From the NCBI GenBank assembly GCA_019055375.1, contig JAHQIW010003919.1, forward strand, positions 47,274 to 111,273: a stretch of 64,000 nucleotides of DNA. Direction: 5' to 3'. The translations under genes and the position numbers were made by a program. Positions 1 to 12,422 of the stretch are shown here, piece by piece. A model generated the notes under the pieces. That model saw only the letters and a list, made by a program, of their open reading frames with translations, did not search any database and was not told the DNA's origin. Each line of letters opens with the position of its first letter. Within the stretch, counting starts at the first letter, position 1. This DNA is from Parelaphostrongylus tenuis (taxonomy: Eukaryota; Nematoda; Chromadorea; Rhabditida; Metastrongylidae).

Positions 1-2580
1 CTTCGTCCGGATTTGCAATGCTCTTACTTTATCGCGAAAAAAATTTTTTGTGACGTATTTTGCCGCTGGAGAGATATATGGACTTTACCTACTCCACTTT
101 TTTTAGTTAACTGTCTTAAAAAAAAGAATGGATGATGGATGTCGGCTTCGCTGGAACGTGTCCAATGAGCGATTTAGGAATAAAGCACCGCTACTGCTAA
201 GACTAGACCAATCAGAGCATGGTTTAGGAAAACTTGTAAGTACTAATCACTTCAGAGTTCAACGGTTTTCACTTAAGGCTTTTAATTTGGGCAGTCAAGT
301 GTCAAAATTCTCATTGTAAAACTGTGATGCATGCTGCTAGCTTTTATCGTCGCAATATAATTGGTTTGTTGAAGCTCACAATCATTGAACCTCAAAAAAT
401 TAGGAAATTCATTGTATGAACAGTAAAGCAGTGGCGATCTCAGGATTTAAGCCTAGAACCATCAGATTTACGTAAAGTAATTACGTGATATTATTTGGAA
501 TCCTACCCCTTCACGAAGAAAATGCGACGCCGATGCGTTCTCTTGGAGGACTAGGACCTCGTTATTTTGCCACTGACTGTGATGCGATGACTGAGCGGAA
601 GACGCGTGTTGAGGTGTTTCACCACCTGAAAAAAAGAAATTTCCATGAAAGTATCAGGTTAGTAAGCCGTATGAATTCGAAAAAATTCTATGAAGTTGTT
701 CATGATGCTCAATTTTCCTGAAAAGGGGTGAATACAGTCGCACCCAATACACATACGAAAACGAACGCCTCTACACGGTACAGAAGCTTATCTTTGAGAG
801 GGAATTACTACTTCGTGGCTGGTATGACGAGCGTTGATGTCATCTTGCCAATTCACAATACAAGCTGCAAAACGAAAACTTCCGAAGCCTGCGCACGTGC
901 ATTGTAAGAAGAAGTCATCAGCTTAATAATCTGATTTCATAGGGATGGAATGAATAGTAAGGCACATCGCCGAGCACAACTTTACTAATAGTAAGTTGAA
1001 GAGGCAGAGAACGATTGTTGCTTTTGAGACAAGTGAGGAGCGATCATATGGAAACTGATGATTAGAAAAGGATAGGCAACTAATAGAAATTGATGTTATT
1101 GCTTAAAAACGTTTCACATGCTCATGGAACCTTCGACTGACACTCGAAACATCAAGAATAGCTATTTGAGAGTAGCAGAACATTATATTGTTTACATATT
1201 AATCTCAGTAAATTCACCAAGCAGCCAACAACTCAATATTTTCACCAACCTTCCTGAAGTGGTGATTCTGTCTCTCCGCTCACATTTCTCATGACAAGAA
1301 AGCTTGCTCATCCACTAGTAGGATGCTACTCATATAGCCCGAAATTAAGTAAAATTTCTTCGAAATGCCCTTGACATGAACCACCAATTTTTTTTTGAAG
1401 AACGAAAATCGCGCGCCACTGGAGATATTGATTGAGCTGCCATCCGCAAAGGGATGTGTAACTTTCAAGTACGCAGTCAAGATTCATCATCGTTAAGAAG
1501 AATGACCTAAATTCTGCGTCGACAACTTCTTATGCACATTATTTATGGCATTTTCTGGAATTTGTCTCCTCTATTTGTGCGAATCACAGTGGTTCATATC
1601 TATGAATAAACCAAATTTAGCATAATCAGAGTGTATCGGGACCATCGTTCAAAAACAGTCACTATTTTTGATCAAAGCTAATAATTGAAAAGGGAGTTGA
1701 AGATTGAACTAGAACAACATGGCACATGCAACTAAGGGAAATTTTGCTCGAATTTCTAACTTTTACGTGATAACCAGAGTGGAGAGTGGAGCCAGTGGAG
1801 GCGTCAGTAGGATATTGCAAAGGGTGAACGCGAAAAATCAACTCTTGATGTTTCTTCATTTGGTCCTGAACCAGAAAAAAAGATTTCATTTCTAATTATT
1901 GTAAATACTCTTCCTTCTAATGGGTGCATCTCTCATTTATACATTTATTGTGAATTATTGTAAACAAGGCGATGAAACTGCTATGAATCGCAAACTGCTA
2001 ATCGCTATAGAATGTTTAGTGTGAATGGTTGCTCGTCGATGTTGACTGATACTGATCGTCCAATTTAATGGTTGTAGAATAGATGTTTTGAGCTAAAATG
2101 TTATAACGGAGGTGAAATTTTTGAAAACTCCAGTGAAGGAGATGCAAGAAATATATTTTTGAGATGTTCTGAGGAAGTAAGTCTCGCTAAAGTGACTAAG
2201 AAGCATGTATTAAATTGTAAACAGAATTTTGTTTGAGTAACATTAAGTTTTGTGATCAAGTAAGCAACCTTTACCTAGATTGATATAATTGATTCTTCAT
2301 TTAGGATTCAATTATTAAAGAGATTACGAGGCCGCTCCGAAGAAAACTCCTATTGTACTTTTAGTGTCGGGCAGAAATGTTAATCATTATTCGAAAGCTT
2401 AAATACCCAACTAGATGTCTATGTGGCTGCTTTTCAAAACACTCTTTTTTAACGCTGTAAGGTTAAAAAATAAAATTATGTTGTACACGACGACTTTTTT
2501 CATATCCCGCTTACATCTCCCTAGACAGAAGTCCTTCCTTAGAGTGCAAGTACTCATTTGATAGCACAAATCTCGAAGAA
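1..2580. other. no recognisable gene
   Basis: AT-rich sequence with only short open frames, none showing a domain I recognise. Frames at about 485-720 (+) and 1290-1480 (-) look like chance. From about 2400 onward the sequence begins to resemble dispersed modules seen elsewhere (a segment ending in 'aacactctttttt' followed by 'aacgctgtaa'). Confidence 0.5.
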
Positions 2581-2589
2581 CTCAAAAAT

Positions 2590-3180
2590 GTGTTTTTTTT
2601 TTGAAAGAGCTCTTTTGATAGCGTTGTAAGAGATAGAAAAAATTTATGCTTTGTACTTCGCTGACAAAGCGCATTCTCTATAAATATAGAAATCGCTCAA
2701 TACATTAAGTTTTTTGTGTTTCCAATGCAGTGCTCATTTTCTGGAAATATCGTTAGCAGGGAAAATAGGATCGAGTTTTACATTTCCATCGAACTTGTTT
2801 ATCGCCTGATCCATAAAGTCGGTGGGCGGAGCCAACTGATAAGTGCCCTGGTTGTTGGGTATGTGGAATGCAATTTGTCACTCAATCAGGAATTTTTTTT
2901 CTCTGCTTGAAAGAAACTACATATGAAACGATTCTTTAACAGACTACGAAAGGTTCTCCGAATGTTCGTATACTTTTTGTGTTTTCAGAGAAATATGCGC
3001 TTGATAAAATGAGAGCGCACGGCGGGTGTGACGCATAATTTTAGTTCTGAATGCTACAGCGTTATAGGAAGGTGTTTTGAGAAGCCCGCTAAGTAGGCTC
3101 TATTCAGATACCTAAGCTTTCGAATGATTGCCAACACTCCTATTCAAGCTTCTTGTTCAGCGAATGAGATCGGTTTTTTA
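2590..3180 (+). repeat. dispersed repeat modules
   Basis: Two modules recur elsewhere in the window. The first (about 2740-2935, around 'gatcgagttttacattt') recurs at 17640-17815 on the same strand and at 38325-38515 on the other strand. The second (about 3103-3180) has a core like 'ctttcgaatgattgccaac' followed by 'cagcgaatgagatcgg'. It recurs near 7860, 17990 and 51130 (+) and near 35340, 38120, 51330 and 55220 (-). The pairing of modules in both orientations suggests an old non-autonomous DNA element family. No coding capacity is visible. Confidence 0.6.
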
Positions 3181-3502
3181 TGTATCGCCTCATAATAGTT
3201 AAGAACCGTAAAATTATATGCACTGTGACACTATATGCATTTGATTTGACACTACTGCAAAACGTTAAAGAACGTTGCGAATGTCCCTCTCTTTGTGCAT
3301 CACAACTGAACGAGTGATTGGTCTCAGAGAGTTCGGAGAGCTGAACGGAAGGATGCGTTGTTTTCCAGGTACGCAGCTTTCGTGTAGAGAAGTGTAGATA
3401 CAATAACCAGGCTTTTTTTACTGATAACACGTTTGAAATGGTTCCTCGACTATTGATTTATCTTTTCATACCGATAAACCTTTCTTCAAATCATTACTTT
3501 GG

Positions 3503-4405
3503 CATCCTGTATCACCTGTGGTCCCGTTGATCGTCGAGTGACTCGAGCGGGTACCAGCAACTCTTAAATTTTTTCCTATCTCGTGCAAGAGTAGCCCAGT
3601 GAGTCCTCCTCGCTCTAGGGATTCGCTGAGCATCATATCTTTCTTCTATCGCTTTCGTAAAGAAATCGAACCAACGGGTCAGTGATCTTCCTTGAGAGCG
3701 CTTGACGTCTCGAGGAATTCAGTCGGTAGCGGCTCTCGTCCATCGGTTGTCGTTAAAGCGCATCGCGTGTCCGAGCCACCTTATTTTCGACTCCTGGCTT
3801 GTGGAACGGTGTAACTGATTTTCGATCGTTAACGTAGGTCGGAACTTCGGATCCTTTCTCCTATTTGCGAGATACGGGATACTCCTAGCATCGACCATTC
3901 GACTGCTCGTTTGATAACTCCAAGTGATCTTTCATCCTGCTTACGTAGCGACCATGTTTCTGCTGCATGCTTTAGGGCAGGGATAATTGTCGAGTTGAAA
4001 AGGTGGGCACGGATTTGGACGTTCTTTTTCCTCTTCACTACATCTTTGATGCTCTTGAACGTTCCCCAAGCCGCTCGTTCCCTTCTGCTCAACTCTGGAG
4101 CCAGGTCAATCATCATGTTGATTTCACAACTTAGATATACGTAACCGCAGCATTCGGAGATTGTCGTTATGCTGAGCGTGAATGGGGCATTGAGAGCACA
4201 TCCGTTTCTCATGAACATCGTTTTCGTTAGATTTAGTTGAAGACCAATCTTTCCACAGGCGTTATCGAAATCGGTCAACATTTGTTCCGCTTGACTGATG
4301 TTTCGTGTTATGAGAACGATATCGCCAGCAAAGCGAAGATGGCTCAATTGTCGACCGTCAATTTTCACTCCCATATCTCCTCGTTCTAATGTTCGCATGC
4401 CGTTT
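3503..4405 (-). mobile_element. RTE non-LTR retrotransposon, 3' fragment
   Basis: This is the C-terminal part of an RTE-clade reverse transcriptase plus the element's 3' end, read on the minus strand. The open frame 3829-4398 carries the region after the RT palm. The catalytic box, FADD in the related copy at 60 kb, reads FAGD here, so the metal-binding aspartate pair is broken. Downstream, the motif set SRRERAAWGTF and AETWSLRKQ matches the copy at 60.3-60.7 kb. The frame then shifts, and homology continues to the terminal 'gatgcacctgt'-like end near 3503, which mirrors the 'ggtgatacaggt' end of the copy at 60.98 kb. It is 5' truncated, as is usual for target-primed insertion. Confidence 0.85.
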
Positions 4406-5194
4406 TGAATCGTGTGGATGTGATCTTATGCCTATACATCAAATGCCCTATGAAGCTGGAAGCACTGGCTAATTATTCTAAAACGTAAACATGAAATTCT
4501 TTCCGTTGTTAGGATGTAGTATGAAGTTCTTCAAAGATCAAAGGTCAATGGGAGACTAGAAGTTTTCGAGATATTAGATGATTACTAATAGACTAGAAAA
4601 AAGGTTTGGTTCGGTAGACAGCAAGGAACACGAGCATGCTTCACGCATTGTAACTGTATGCCACGGAATTAGCAATGAAAAGTCGATTTCTGAAACCAAT
4701 GGGTGGCCTTTATTAAGAATGCGTTTATAGAAGTGCCTAAAGTAGTACTGTATTTTTTCGTGCAGTAAAACTTGCTTAGATCGGAACTCTACTATATAAT
4801 ACGAAAAGATTCACAATAAAACGGGAACTACCACACCGACTGAAAAACACTACTTTTTCTTTGTTAGCAGCACGTAATACGAAGGTCTCCTCGTAATCAG
4901 AGAACTTAAGATTGAGATTAGCATATCTAAAGCTACCGAATGAGCGCAAAAATCGATATCAACGAGATTACCGAGGAAAGTTTCACCGCAAATCAGATAT
5001 AGAATGGAGGAACCACTGAACATAACGAAATGGCCGCTAACGAGTATAAAATATGTGATTTTGGAACACTCCTCAGCTCGTCGGAAGAGACAACAGAACT
5101 ATACCGCATCCACCATAGAAACTACGAGTGATACCTGCTGATTGAGAGATTGAACCTACACCGTATCCACCACAAAAACAAGGAGTGATCGACG
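4406..5194. other. no recognisable gene
   Basis: Spacer between two RTE fragments of opposite orientation. It is AT-rich with no open frame above 60 codons and no repeat I could match elsewhere in the window. Confidence 0.45.
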
Positions 5195-5693
5195 GACCTC
5201 CCGCTTTAGGAGTCCCGCCAGCTTAGTCACGAGGGCACGTGGCATGTCCCCAGGTACTGGATAGGAGGATAAACGCGAACAAGAAGGGACCGTGTGCTTC
5301 TCAGAGATGCAGGTGGATTCAGGTGTTGAGCGCTTTGCTTTTGCAGCGCTGAATTGACAAAAACTACATTTCTACGGGTCAAGTCGGCTAAAAGCCTGCA
5401 ATCAATCGGCTGGGAAGTACATGGGAGGCGGTTAGGAGTCGCCTCCAACAAATAAGCTCCTCCCGTTCCTCCTAGAGAGACTGACAAGCCACTCGTGAGT
5501 ACCCAGCCCCCACGTTTAGAGCCTGGCAAGCTATACGTTGGGTATTAAAGTGCCAAAAAACAGTAACAAATATGGGCCTCATTTCCTTGACCCCGAAGGA
5601 GCCCCAGGTACGGCATCGCCAGATGGGACAAGTACGGAGAGTCTCCTAAATTCTTAGGGCCAAACTAGGCTACTAAGATTGAAACGGATTTAG

Positions 5694-6185
5694 ATGACGA
5701 TCTGTACCTACAATGCAAGTACCTTTGCTCACGAATCCGCTGTAGAAGATCTATTGATTGGAGCAAGAAGAATAAGGTACGACGTCAATGGCCTGGCTGA
5801 GACGAGAAGGTGCCATCCTTTTCACGCTGTTTATGACACTGCTGAAAAGCTGTTCCTTGGTACATGCGATAACAAAGGTGTCGGCGGCGTTGGTGTCTTC
5901 GTCAAATCCAATTTGACCGTAAACATCGATACGTTTGAACAACTAACAACCCTTATCGGACGACCACGGTTGAAACGATGTGATTCTATGCCGTCTTTGA
6001 CGATCTTCGTTGTTTTTTACGCACCAACATCAAGTTATGACGAAGACAAAGTTGCAGCGTGCTATATAGACCTTCAAAAATTTTCAGAGATCATACATTG
6101 TTCAAGGTCATTGAAGGAGATTTTCAAGCGAATATTGGACCATAGAGAACGTCTAGAGAACCTCACATCTAGACCCAAGGATTAG
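5694..6185 (+). pseudogene. RTE endonuclease domain, broken
   Basis: The 163-residue frame begins MTICTYNAST, the usual opening of the exonuclease/endonuclease/phosphatase domain (the N of TYNA is the first metal ligand). It continues with GLAETRR (metal-binding glutamate) and GGVGVFVKSN. The domain would nick target DNA to prime reverse transcription. The frame loses homology after about residue 135, before the GDFN and SDH catalytic motifs, and ends early. Fragments in other frames up to about 6590 (for example PKFCTG at about 6380) continue the domain, so this is a frameshifted relic. The neighbouring frame at 6591 is the next part of the same polyprotein. Confidence 0.8.
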
Positions 6186-6590
6186 AATGGAATGAAAAGG
6201 GTGAGAGGCCATCTGAGTTTACATGAAGACCCAAATCATTCATGGTAACTCACAATTCCAGAAGCCTTACTCTTAGCGATGGACGTAGGAGTCTCCCAAT
6301 GGAGAGTGCCATAACGAAAAAGACTACATCTTAGTAAATCGAAGGTTTTGCCTGACCGACCTCGCCGTTGCTCCTAAGTTCTGCACGGGATTAGACCATC
6401 GCCTTCTTTGCGCAACGTTTCGTTTTTTTCGCGGAGAGGAGAGAAAGCCGCCAATTTTGAGCAACAAAGTCCCTGAACTAACACAAACTGGGATGTATTC
6501 AAATCATTAGTCGGCTCTTGGGAGGAAGCCGTTGCCGACAACATCGACGAAGAATACCATGGACTCGTTCAATATCTTCACGTTAACGCT

Positions 6591-7683
6591 ATGAAAGCTG
6601 ATAGCCTTAAGATCACGAAGAGACACATGCCTCCGCAGACACTCGAGCTGATACGTCAATGTGGAATCGCACGCGCTACAGGCAATCGAAACCTTACGTC
6701 CAAACTTGCGAAACGCTGCAGAGAAGTGATAAAAGAAGACCTCAAAGTGAGACTAGGAGCAGTCATGGCAGAAGCTGCAAAAGTTCTGAAGAGCATTCGC
6801 AAAGCCCAGCGAGGAATTGCCAACTATAAGATCGAGATGATTGCACTCCGATACCCTGGCGGACACTTACAGCTTCCAGAAGGGTTATGGAGAAAATCAT
6901 CCATCAATACTATTCGGATCTCTTGGCTATCCATGTATTCTCACCGTCATATAAATTGAAAGAGGACAAATATGTCGTTCCACCGGTCCTTCCTTCCAAA
7001 ATTCGACATGCTATTTCGTCGGTGAAGAAGTGAACAACACCTGGTCCCAACAGGATTAGACCAGAACATCTGAAGGACCTGCCTCCAGTTCTCATCAACA
7101 CCTTCGCTCGGCTCTTTACTCGCTGTCTGTCAGAATGCAAAGTTCCTATTCAATGGGAAACCAGTAACACCGTATTGTTGTTCAGTAAGGGAGTTCTTCA
7201 CAACATAGGCAATTCTCGCAAAATCTGCTTGCTGTCCGTTGTCTGTAAACTATTTACTCGAGTCATCCTAAACAGGAATGACAGAACGCTGAAAGAAGGG
7301 CAGCCATGTGAGCAAGCAATGTTCCAAAAAGGATTTAGTAGCACAGACCACATCCACACGATTACAAGAATCATTGAAGTTTCACGAGAGTGCAAATAAC
7401 CACTCTGTCTCACTTTCATCGATCTGTAGAAAGCCTTCGATTTAGTGGAAACAGAAACGGTTTCAGAGGCACTGGATAACCACGGAGTCCCTACTTGGTA
7501 CATAATGCTCCTTCGCGAGCATTATAAAGATTTCACGACTAAAAAATTACCATTCCACAACAGTTCACCATTGACGTAAGAAGAGGGGCTCTACAAGGCG
7601 ACACAATTTTGCCAAAACTGTTCACTGCCATCCTACAAAACGTCATGCGAACTTTAGAATGGGACGACATGAGAGTGAAAAGT
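6591..7683 (+). pseudogene. RTE reverse transcriptase N-terminal half, frameshifted
   Basis: The frame 6591-6959 (linker with TLELIRQCGIARATGNR) is followed in other frames by VVPPVLPS-like sequence near 6970, RIRPEHLKDLPP near 7060, and ICLLSVVCKLFTRVILNR with QPCEQAMFQKGFS at 7210-7350. These are the fingers and early palm motifs of RTE reverse transcriptase. The element is cut off at about 7684, before the catalytic aspartate box, so no polymerase could be made. The same region is present on the minus strand at 63.4-64 kb. Confidence 0.8.
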
Positions 7684-7684
7684 T

Positions 7685-8930
7685 GACTCGGATAATACGA
7701 ATGTTCCGCTGCAAGTTCATGTGCTTTTCGAGCTTCCAGCGAGTTATACGCCTGGTAAAGTTGATAGCCAACAGCGAGTTTAAAACATAATTATTATTTT
7801 GGATGCTACAGCGTCATAAGAGAGTCTTCTTTAGAACCACTTACATGGTGCTGTAGCCCAGTTCTAAGCTTTCAAATGATTGCTAACAATTACGGGAAAA
7901 GCCCCTGCCCAGCAAGTGAGATCGACTATTATTTACTGCTTCAAGGTAGGTGACCTCTAACACTTTCAACTATTACTCTAAAGTCACTCATAGCAATATT
8001 GTTATTGCGGAGTGATACGTGCGATTTAGCATTGTTACAACAACGTTATACAGTGTGGACAGACAGGAATACGGATGGTTAAGCACCAGGAATGGTAGAT
8101 TATATGCGTGATTTGCCAGTTCTCTTGCAATACGAAAAGTAGCAAAGCTGTTTTGCCGTTTCTGAAATAACGGTGTAATAGTGTTTTCTCAAACAACGCC
8201 TCATAATCTGCACGACATCTTTCTTGTTAACTTAGTTTTTCTTATGTTACATTCACGTACTGATGAATACTATTACTGTTTGTTAACACGTAAAACTTGC
8301 TGAGCTGTTATAACTGTAATGTTACTAGACCATAAATAGTTGAAATCGAAGTATGAACTTGACGTGGCAACATATCGACAAGGACCGTTCGGCGAAACAG
8401 TATGTTTTTAGGTTTCCACTCTTCAGATACATCGAAAAGACGAACAAAATCGCAAATAAGTCAAAGTTAAGAGGAAGAATTGTCAGTGGAGATGTTGAAG
8501 CTATGATACTGTGCCAGTATTCTTCCACTGAATCGAAACTAGGACTCCACAATGTATGAGGAGTAAGTCTTCTAGAATGATGACTTTGAAATCAGGTTTG
8601 GATATCGTAATACGGAAAAGTTTTGAACTGATGGCAGCTGACGATTCTTTTAACGGAAATCCAAACACTCTGATTTGAAATCGCTCAAATCTCAATACCC
8701 TTAGCACCACCTCCGGTCGCTCAATTTGCTGCAGAATATTTCGTATTGAGTCAGAGTCATATATGGGCACAATTTTGTAGTGCATTCTGCTTCACACTCA
8801 TTTCTACTGAATTCGTTATTCGTCTTTCACACACCACGAAGCTGTTAAAAAGTCCCTTAACACCCGTATATGTTCGAATTTTATTTTCGTTTCACACAAT
8901 ATCGGTTATTGGAAATCTATTATATTTTTT
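7685..8930 (+). repeat. repeat R1, copy 1
   Basis: About 1.25 kb that recurs in the same orientation at 17816-19082 with substitutions and small indels. Matching landmarks include 'ataatacgaatgttccgc' against 'ataatgcgaatgttccgc', and 'cacccgtatatgttcga' near 8866 and 19019. It contains the dispersed module seen at 3.1 kb (about 7858-7934). Open frames 8325-8785 lie on both strands and are not conserved in the second copy, so I do not call a gene. Confidence 0.75.
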
Positions 8931-8936
8931 TCTTGC

Positions 8937-9822
8937 ATGAGAGATGGGAAAAATGTGTTAATTGATTGCGCACACTTTGATTAGTGTTGTCAAGCAATTT
9001 TAATTTTCTCTGTAAATGAATTTGGTGTTTATTGCCATGATGCAAAGACTCATGAGAAACTTTATAATTATTTCCTAGTTTTGGAGGCATTAATTCAGAA
9101 AGGAACGTTGGCCTTCCGTGCCATATCTGCGATATCAAAATAACGAAGTAGTTTAAAAATTTTCTGCGAATAAACTTACTGTTTTAATTGGCTTGGCTAG
9201 CATGTTCTCGCCTTCATTTTGTTTTGCTTGACCCATTGCACTAGTTGCAGTGTGGCCGCGCGTGACTCTGAATTAATGTTTCATAAATGGATTTTCTTTC
9301 AAAAATACTTGTATGAAAGCGATAGAAAAAACAACTAATGCAAACTTACATGCAACGAGCACCTCCCCTTGACGGCCTACATTTATGTATGAACTACACC
9401 GATAGTTAATGCTGAAAGAAGAATGAGTGATAACCAAACATGATATAACATATGCTATCAATCAAGACTATTTGATGAAGATTCATATCCACGTGGTCAA
9501 TATTTTTAGATAAAGCTATGAGCTCGTTAGGACAGATGAAGACGCTGGACGCAAATTTTTAGGCGATCTTTTCCGACGCAGTGGTGGTTGAATGAAATGA
9601 TGTTCTTGCGTCGCCAAATTTGTGAAATCTTTCAGGATTTCAATTGCTAAGTGTGTTCACTTGCTAATGAATGTTTCACAGTAGCAAAGTGACCAGCGAT
9701 CTTTCGGTTTATGAAATCAAGGTTTTCAAATTCACAGCTTCCATTCAAAATGTTCACTGCAGTTACGACGTCATAACTCTTGCTAGATATTCAACCTGTA
9801 TCATTTTGCTGCTATAGATTCG
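8937..9822 (+). repeat. repeat R2, copy 1
   Basis: This segment recurs at 21383-21892 (with an internal gap) and 30583-31431. Shared landmarks are 'gttgtcaagcaattt', 'ccgtgccatatctgcgat' and 'ttggcttggctagca'. In all three places it is followed directly by an RTE relic and then PLE sequence. No coding function is visible. Confidence 0.75.
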
Positions 9823-10255
9823 TCGAATGACTCAAGCGGGAGCTGGCTAAACTTTTTTTCTCGTCTGTCGAATGCAAGAGTAATTCAGTAAGCCCTCTCC
9901 TCGCTGTAAGGATTAGTAAAACAATTTTTTTCCAAGACGTTTTCCTAGAAATCGAACTATGGGAATGGTGGTATCCTGTTTCGCGCAATCTTTCTACGTA
10001 GCAGTAATGTGCGCACGGATTATAACAAGAAGACTTGTTTAGGCGAAAAAGTGGGCACGGAGGAGAATGTTTTTTGTTCTCTTCACTACATCCTCTTCAC
10101 CCTTGTACATTCTCCAAGGTACTCGCTTCCTCTTATTCGTCTCTGGATTCATTCAAGTCACTTAGCACACGGACTTCCCGACTTGAATAGACGTTTTGAA
10201 GCTGGAAGTATCCACCGTGGATAAGGAAAATGAAGCATTTTAGATCTATTCAAAA
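9823..10255 (-). mobile_element. decayed RTE 3' relic
   Basis: Minus-strand relic of the RTE C-terminal region. It starts with 'cgtcgaatgactcaagcggg', equivalent to the segment near 3531 in the better RTE copy, and passes through 'tcttcactacatcctcttc', equivalent to about 4035. It is heavily decayed, with many frameshifts. Its place between R2 and a PLE is the same as that of the relics at 21.9 and 31.4 kb. Confidence 0.65.
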
Positions 10256-10289
10256 GTTCGACTTTCCACAAGCTTCTTCATAATTAATT

Positions 10290-11870
10290 GATATTAGGCA
10301 CCTTTTAACCGCGCTACTAATTTTGTTTGATATGAATGGCAGTTCGAAGGGATCTCTATTCAGATGTGGAGTGCTGCTCTTTCAAGAGTTATTTTCACTT
10401 TTTGAATAATTCCTAGTGCGAAATGCTTTGTAGCCGTTAGGAAATGGCAATTTTTCGGCCCAAGTTTAACGATTCGTTCCTTTCCTCTTCTCCTGTGCAC
10501 AGATTTTTAGGCGTTTGAAACATGTTTTAATTAGCAATTTTTTCACGTGTGAAGGATGAGAGGAAAGGTAATTGACCAAAATGCTTTTGTTACTTGGTTT
10601 TCGATACCATTTTGTACCATAGCCACTATCCGAAGCTTTACTTGGATGTTTAAGAATGGAAGCCAGTTACCGTTTAAACTCCCTCGCGTAGATTTTATAT
10701 GCTCTGAGTGTCCGTTCACAACTTCAGAACACTTGTCCATTTCCTCTTGTGTGGAACAGACAATGAAACAGTTGCTTATATACCGGCAGTAGAGCAATGG
10801 GCGGTGAATGAGAACTGGAGCTTCCACCTTATACATAAAAGCGATGGCAAGATTAAGTGCTAAACGTTGACCCATGGCTAACCCCCTGAGTTGTGTAAAG
10901 TATTTTCCCGACCACCGAAAGATTGAACGACTAAGACACTGTTTTAGGAGAGTCATTAGTTGTTCAGTTGAGAAGCCATACATTATTACTTTTTGCTAAT
11001 TTTTAATCAAAAGTTCGAAAATGGCTTGCATTGCAGAGTCATTTGATACGTTTTTATAGAGTGAGGTGACATCAAATGACTCCATTACGTGCGAGTTGTT
11101 TGGTTGCGCGCAGCGTAGGTGATCTAGGAACATTTGAGTATTGGCTAGATGGGTTGGTAGGAATTTAAGCACCTGAGTAAGAATAAGGTTTACAAACCAC
11201 GTTAATGTATCCGTTGGTTCGCCTATACAAGCTGGTGACAGATTTAACCTTGTATCATGATGGATCTCTGGACACTAGATCATCAGTAAATGTAAGTTCA
11301 TGTGTTTTTATGAGAAGGTATAGAACCGGACAAATTGAATAATTGTTCTTGAGCCGAGGGATAACTGAAGTTTCCAAACCCGCTGTCTTCGACGCGTTGA
11401 CCCATTCTTTGTTTGAATTTTCCATATCAGAGTTTATATTCCTTCTCAGAGAATGGACGATGGAGGGTGACATTCTGAAGATGCTTCTCCGTTATTTCGA
11501 CTTCCAGCTGATTTGGAATTACCATAAATTTCCCACCTTTATCACTTACGGCATAGACGAATAGATTTTGATCTTACGAGCTACCTAATTGGGACAAACC
11601 TTGTTTTTTTGTGTGTCAGATTGGAGCTAAATTTTTTATGCCAGAAGTGGTTGAGTAATTACAGAGCTTCGCTTGAAAAAAAGCGAGAAATAGGGTCGAG
11701 TTCGCTTTCTGGTTTCTCTTCCTTGTAAAAAGCTTGCTCGGTGATAGTGCCCCTGTTTGTTTTTTGTTACCTAACACTTCTAATCTAGCCTTGCAGCGCA
11801 GTTGATTTTGAAGTTATTGTAAAGCGAAATGGCATATCCGACCAACATATATGTGCAGATATACACGATG
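10290..11870 (-). mobile_element. Penelope-like element, family A, copy 1 (no endonuclease)
   Basis: Minus-strand PLE relic. Frame 10543-10983 carries RGLAMGQRLA and the catalytic region, which reads CRYISNCFIV where copy 2 has CRYIDDCFIV. The active-site aspartates are therefore lost. Frame 11255-11473 holds the upstream RT part (KEWVNASKTAGLETSVIPRL), and about 11580-11860 matches the N-terminal region seen at 32.7-32.86 kb. The GIY-YIG endonuclease and terminal repeat present in copy 2 are missing. The left end instead joins the RTE relic through 'taattaattgatat' at about 10282. Confidence 0.8.
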
Positions 11871-11910
11871 ATCGCACATCAAGAAGCCTTTTACACGCCA
11901 ACGCGTATTC

Positions 11911-11915
11911 CCCAT
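11911..11915. repeat. target site duplication of the BEL element, left
   Basis: The five bases 'cccat' stand immediately outside the left LTR and are repeated outside the right LTR at 16615-16619. A 5-bp duplication is the usual length for BEL/Pao insertions. Confidence 0.85.
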
Positions 11916-12014
11916 TGTGGTGAAGGTTCAGTGGTTTTGCTGTTGTGATCCGCTGCCTAAATTATCATGTAATTCCCGAAAAGATAGCAAAACTCCGTTG
12001 GGAGGTTTGCTATA
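11916..12014 (-). repeat. 3' LTR of the BEL element
   Basis: 99 bp identical to 16516-16614. On the element strand it begins TATAGC and ends CACA, so the outer dinucleotides are TA...CA instead of the usual TG...CA. The boundary is set by the target duplication at 11911-11915. Confidence 0.9.
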
Positions 12015-12422
12015 TTCCGGCCTCGCGAAAGGATCGTCTCTTATACTCAATGTCCGTGGGTCTATGAGCTTGCACATCGTGCCGTCTTTCATGTTCGAAG
12101 ACGAGATGGCTGAATGAGAAGACGAGTTTTCCTGTAAGAGGATAGAGACCTGGAATTGACATTTAGGTGAGGCTTGTAACTAACGATCTACAGGGAGTTG
12201 TGAGAAAATAAAAAAAACGAAAAATAATATCTTTTGAAGTTGTAAATTGTCTGGGAGCTAATGGGATTAGGTCCCAAGTGAGCCGGTCCTATTTATGCCA
12301 CGACCGTTCGGGAGATTAACTACGAATAGCCAAGTTGAGGTTGTTTTATTAATTATTTATTTTTGGTTTAATTAAGGAAATGCAGTTAGACTTCGTAGTT
12401 GATAGGTTTCCTCGGACGGAAG
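12015..12422 (-). other. BEL 3' internal region without coding sequence
   Basis: About 400 bp between the RNase H stop and the 3' LTR. In three frames on the element strand I see no integrase zinc finger (HHCC) or DDE core and no long open frame. This is where roughly 1.3-1.5 kb of integrase would normally lie, so a deletion is inferred. There is no clear polypurine tract beside the LTR; the best candidate is GAGGCCGGAA. Confidence 0.6.

Larger units (their letters stand above)
5195..7684 (+). mobile_element. RTE non-LTR retrotransposon, 5' half
   Basis: The GC-richer leader (about 5195-5690) precedes an apurinic endonuclease-like region and then the N-terminal half of reverse transcriptase. 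Homology stops abruptly at about 7684, just after the LEWDD stretch that precedes the catalytic box in the 60-kb copy, and is followed directly by repeat R1. The usual RTE truncation loses the 5' end. Here the 5' end is kept and the 3' end is lost, so a later deletion or recombination removed the rest. Several frameshifts and stops show it is dead. Confidence 0.8.
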
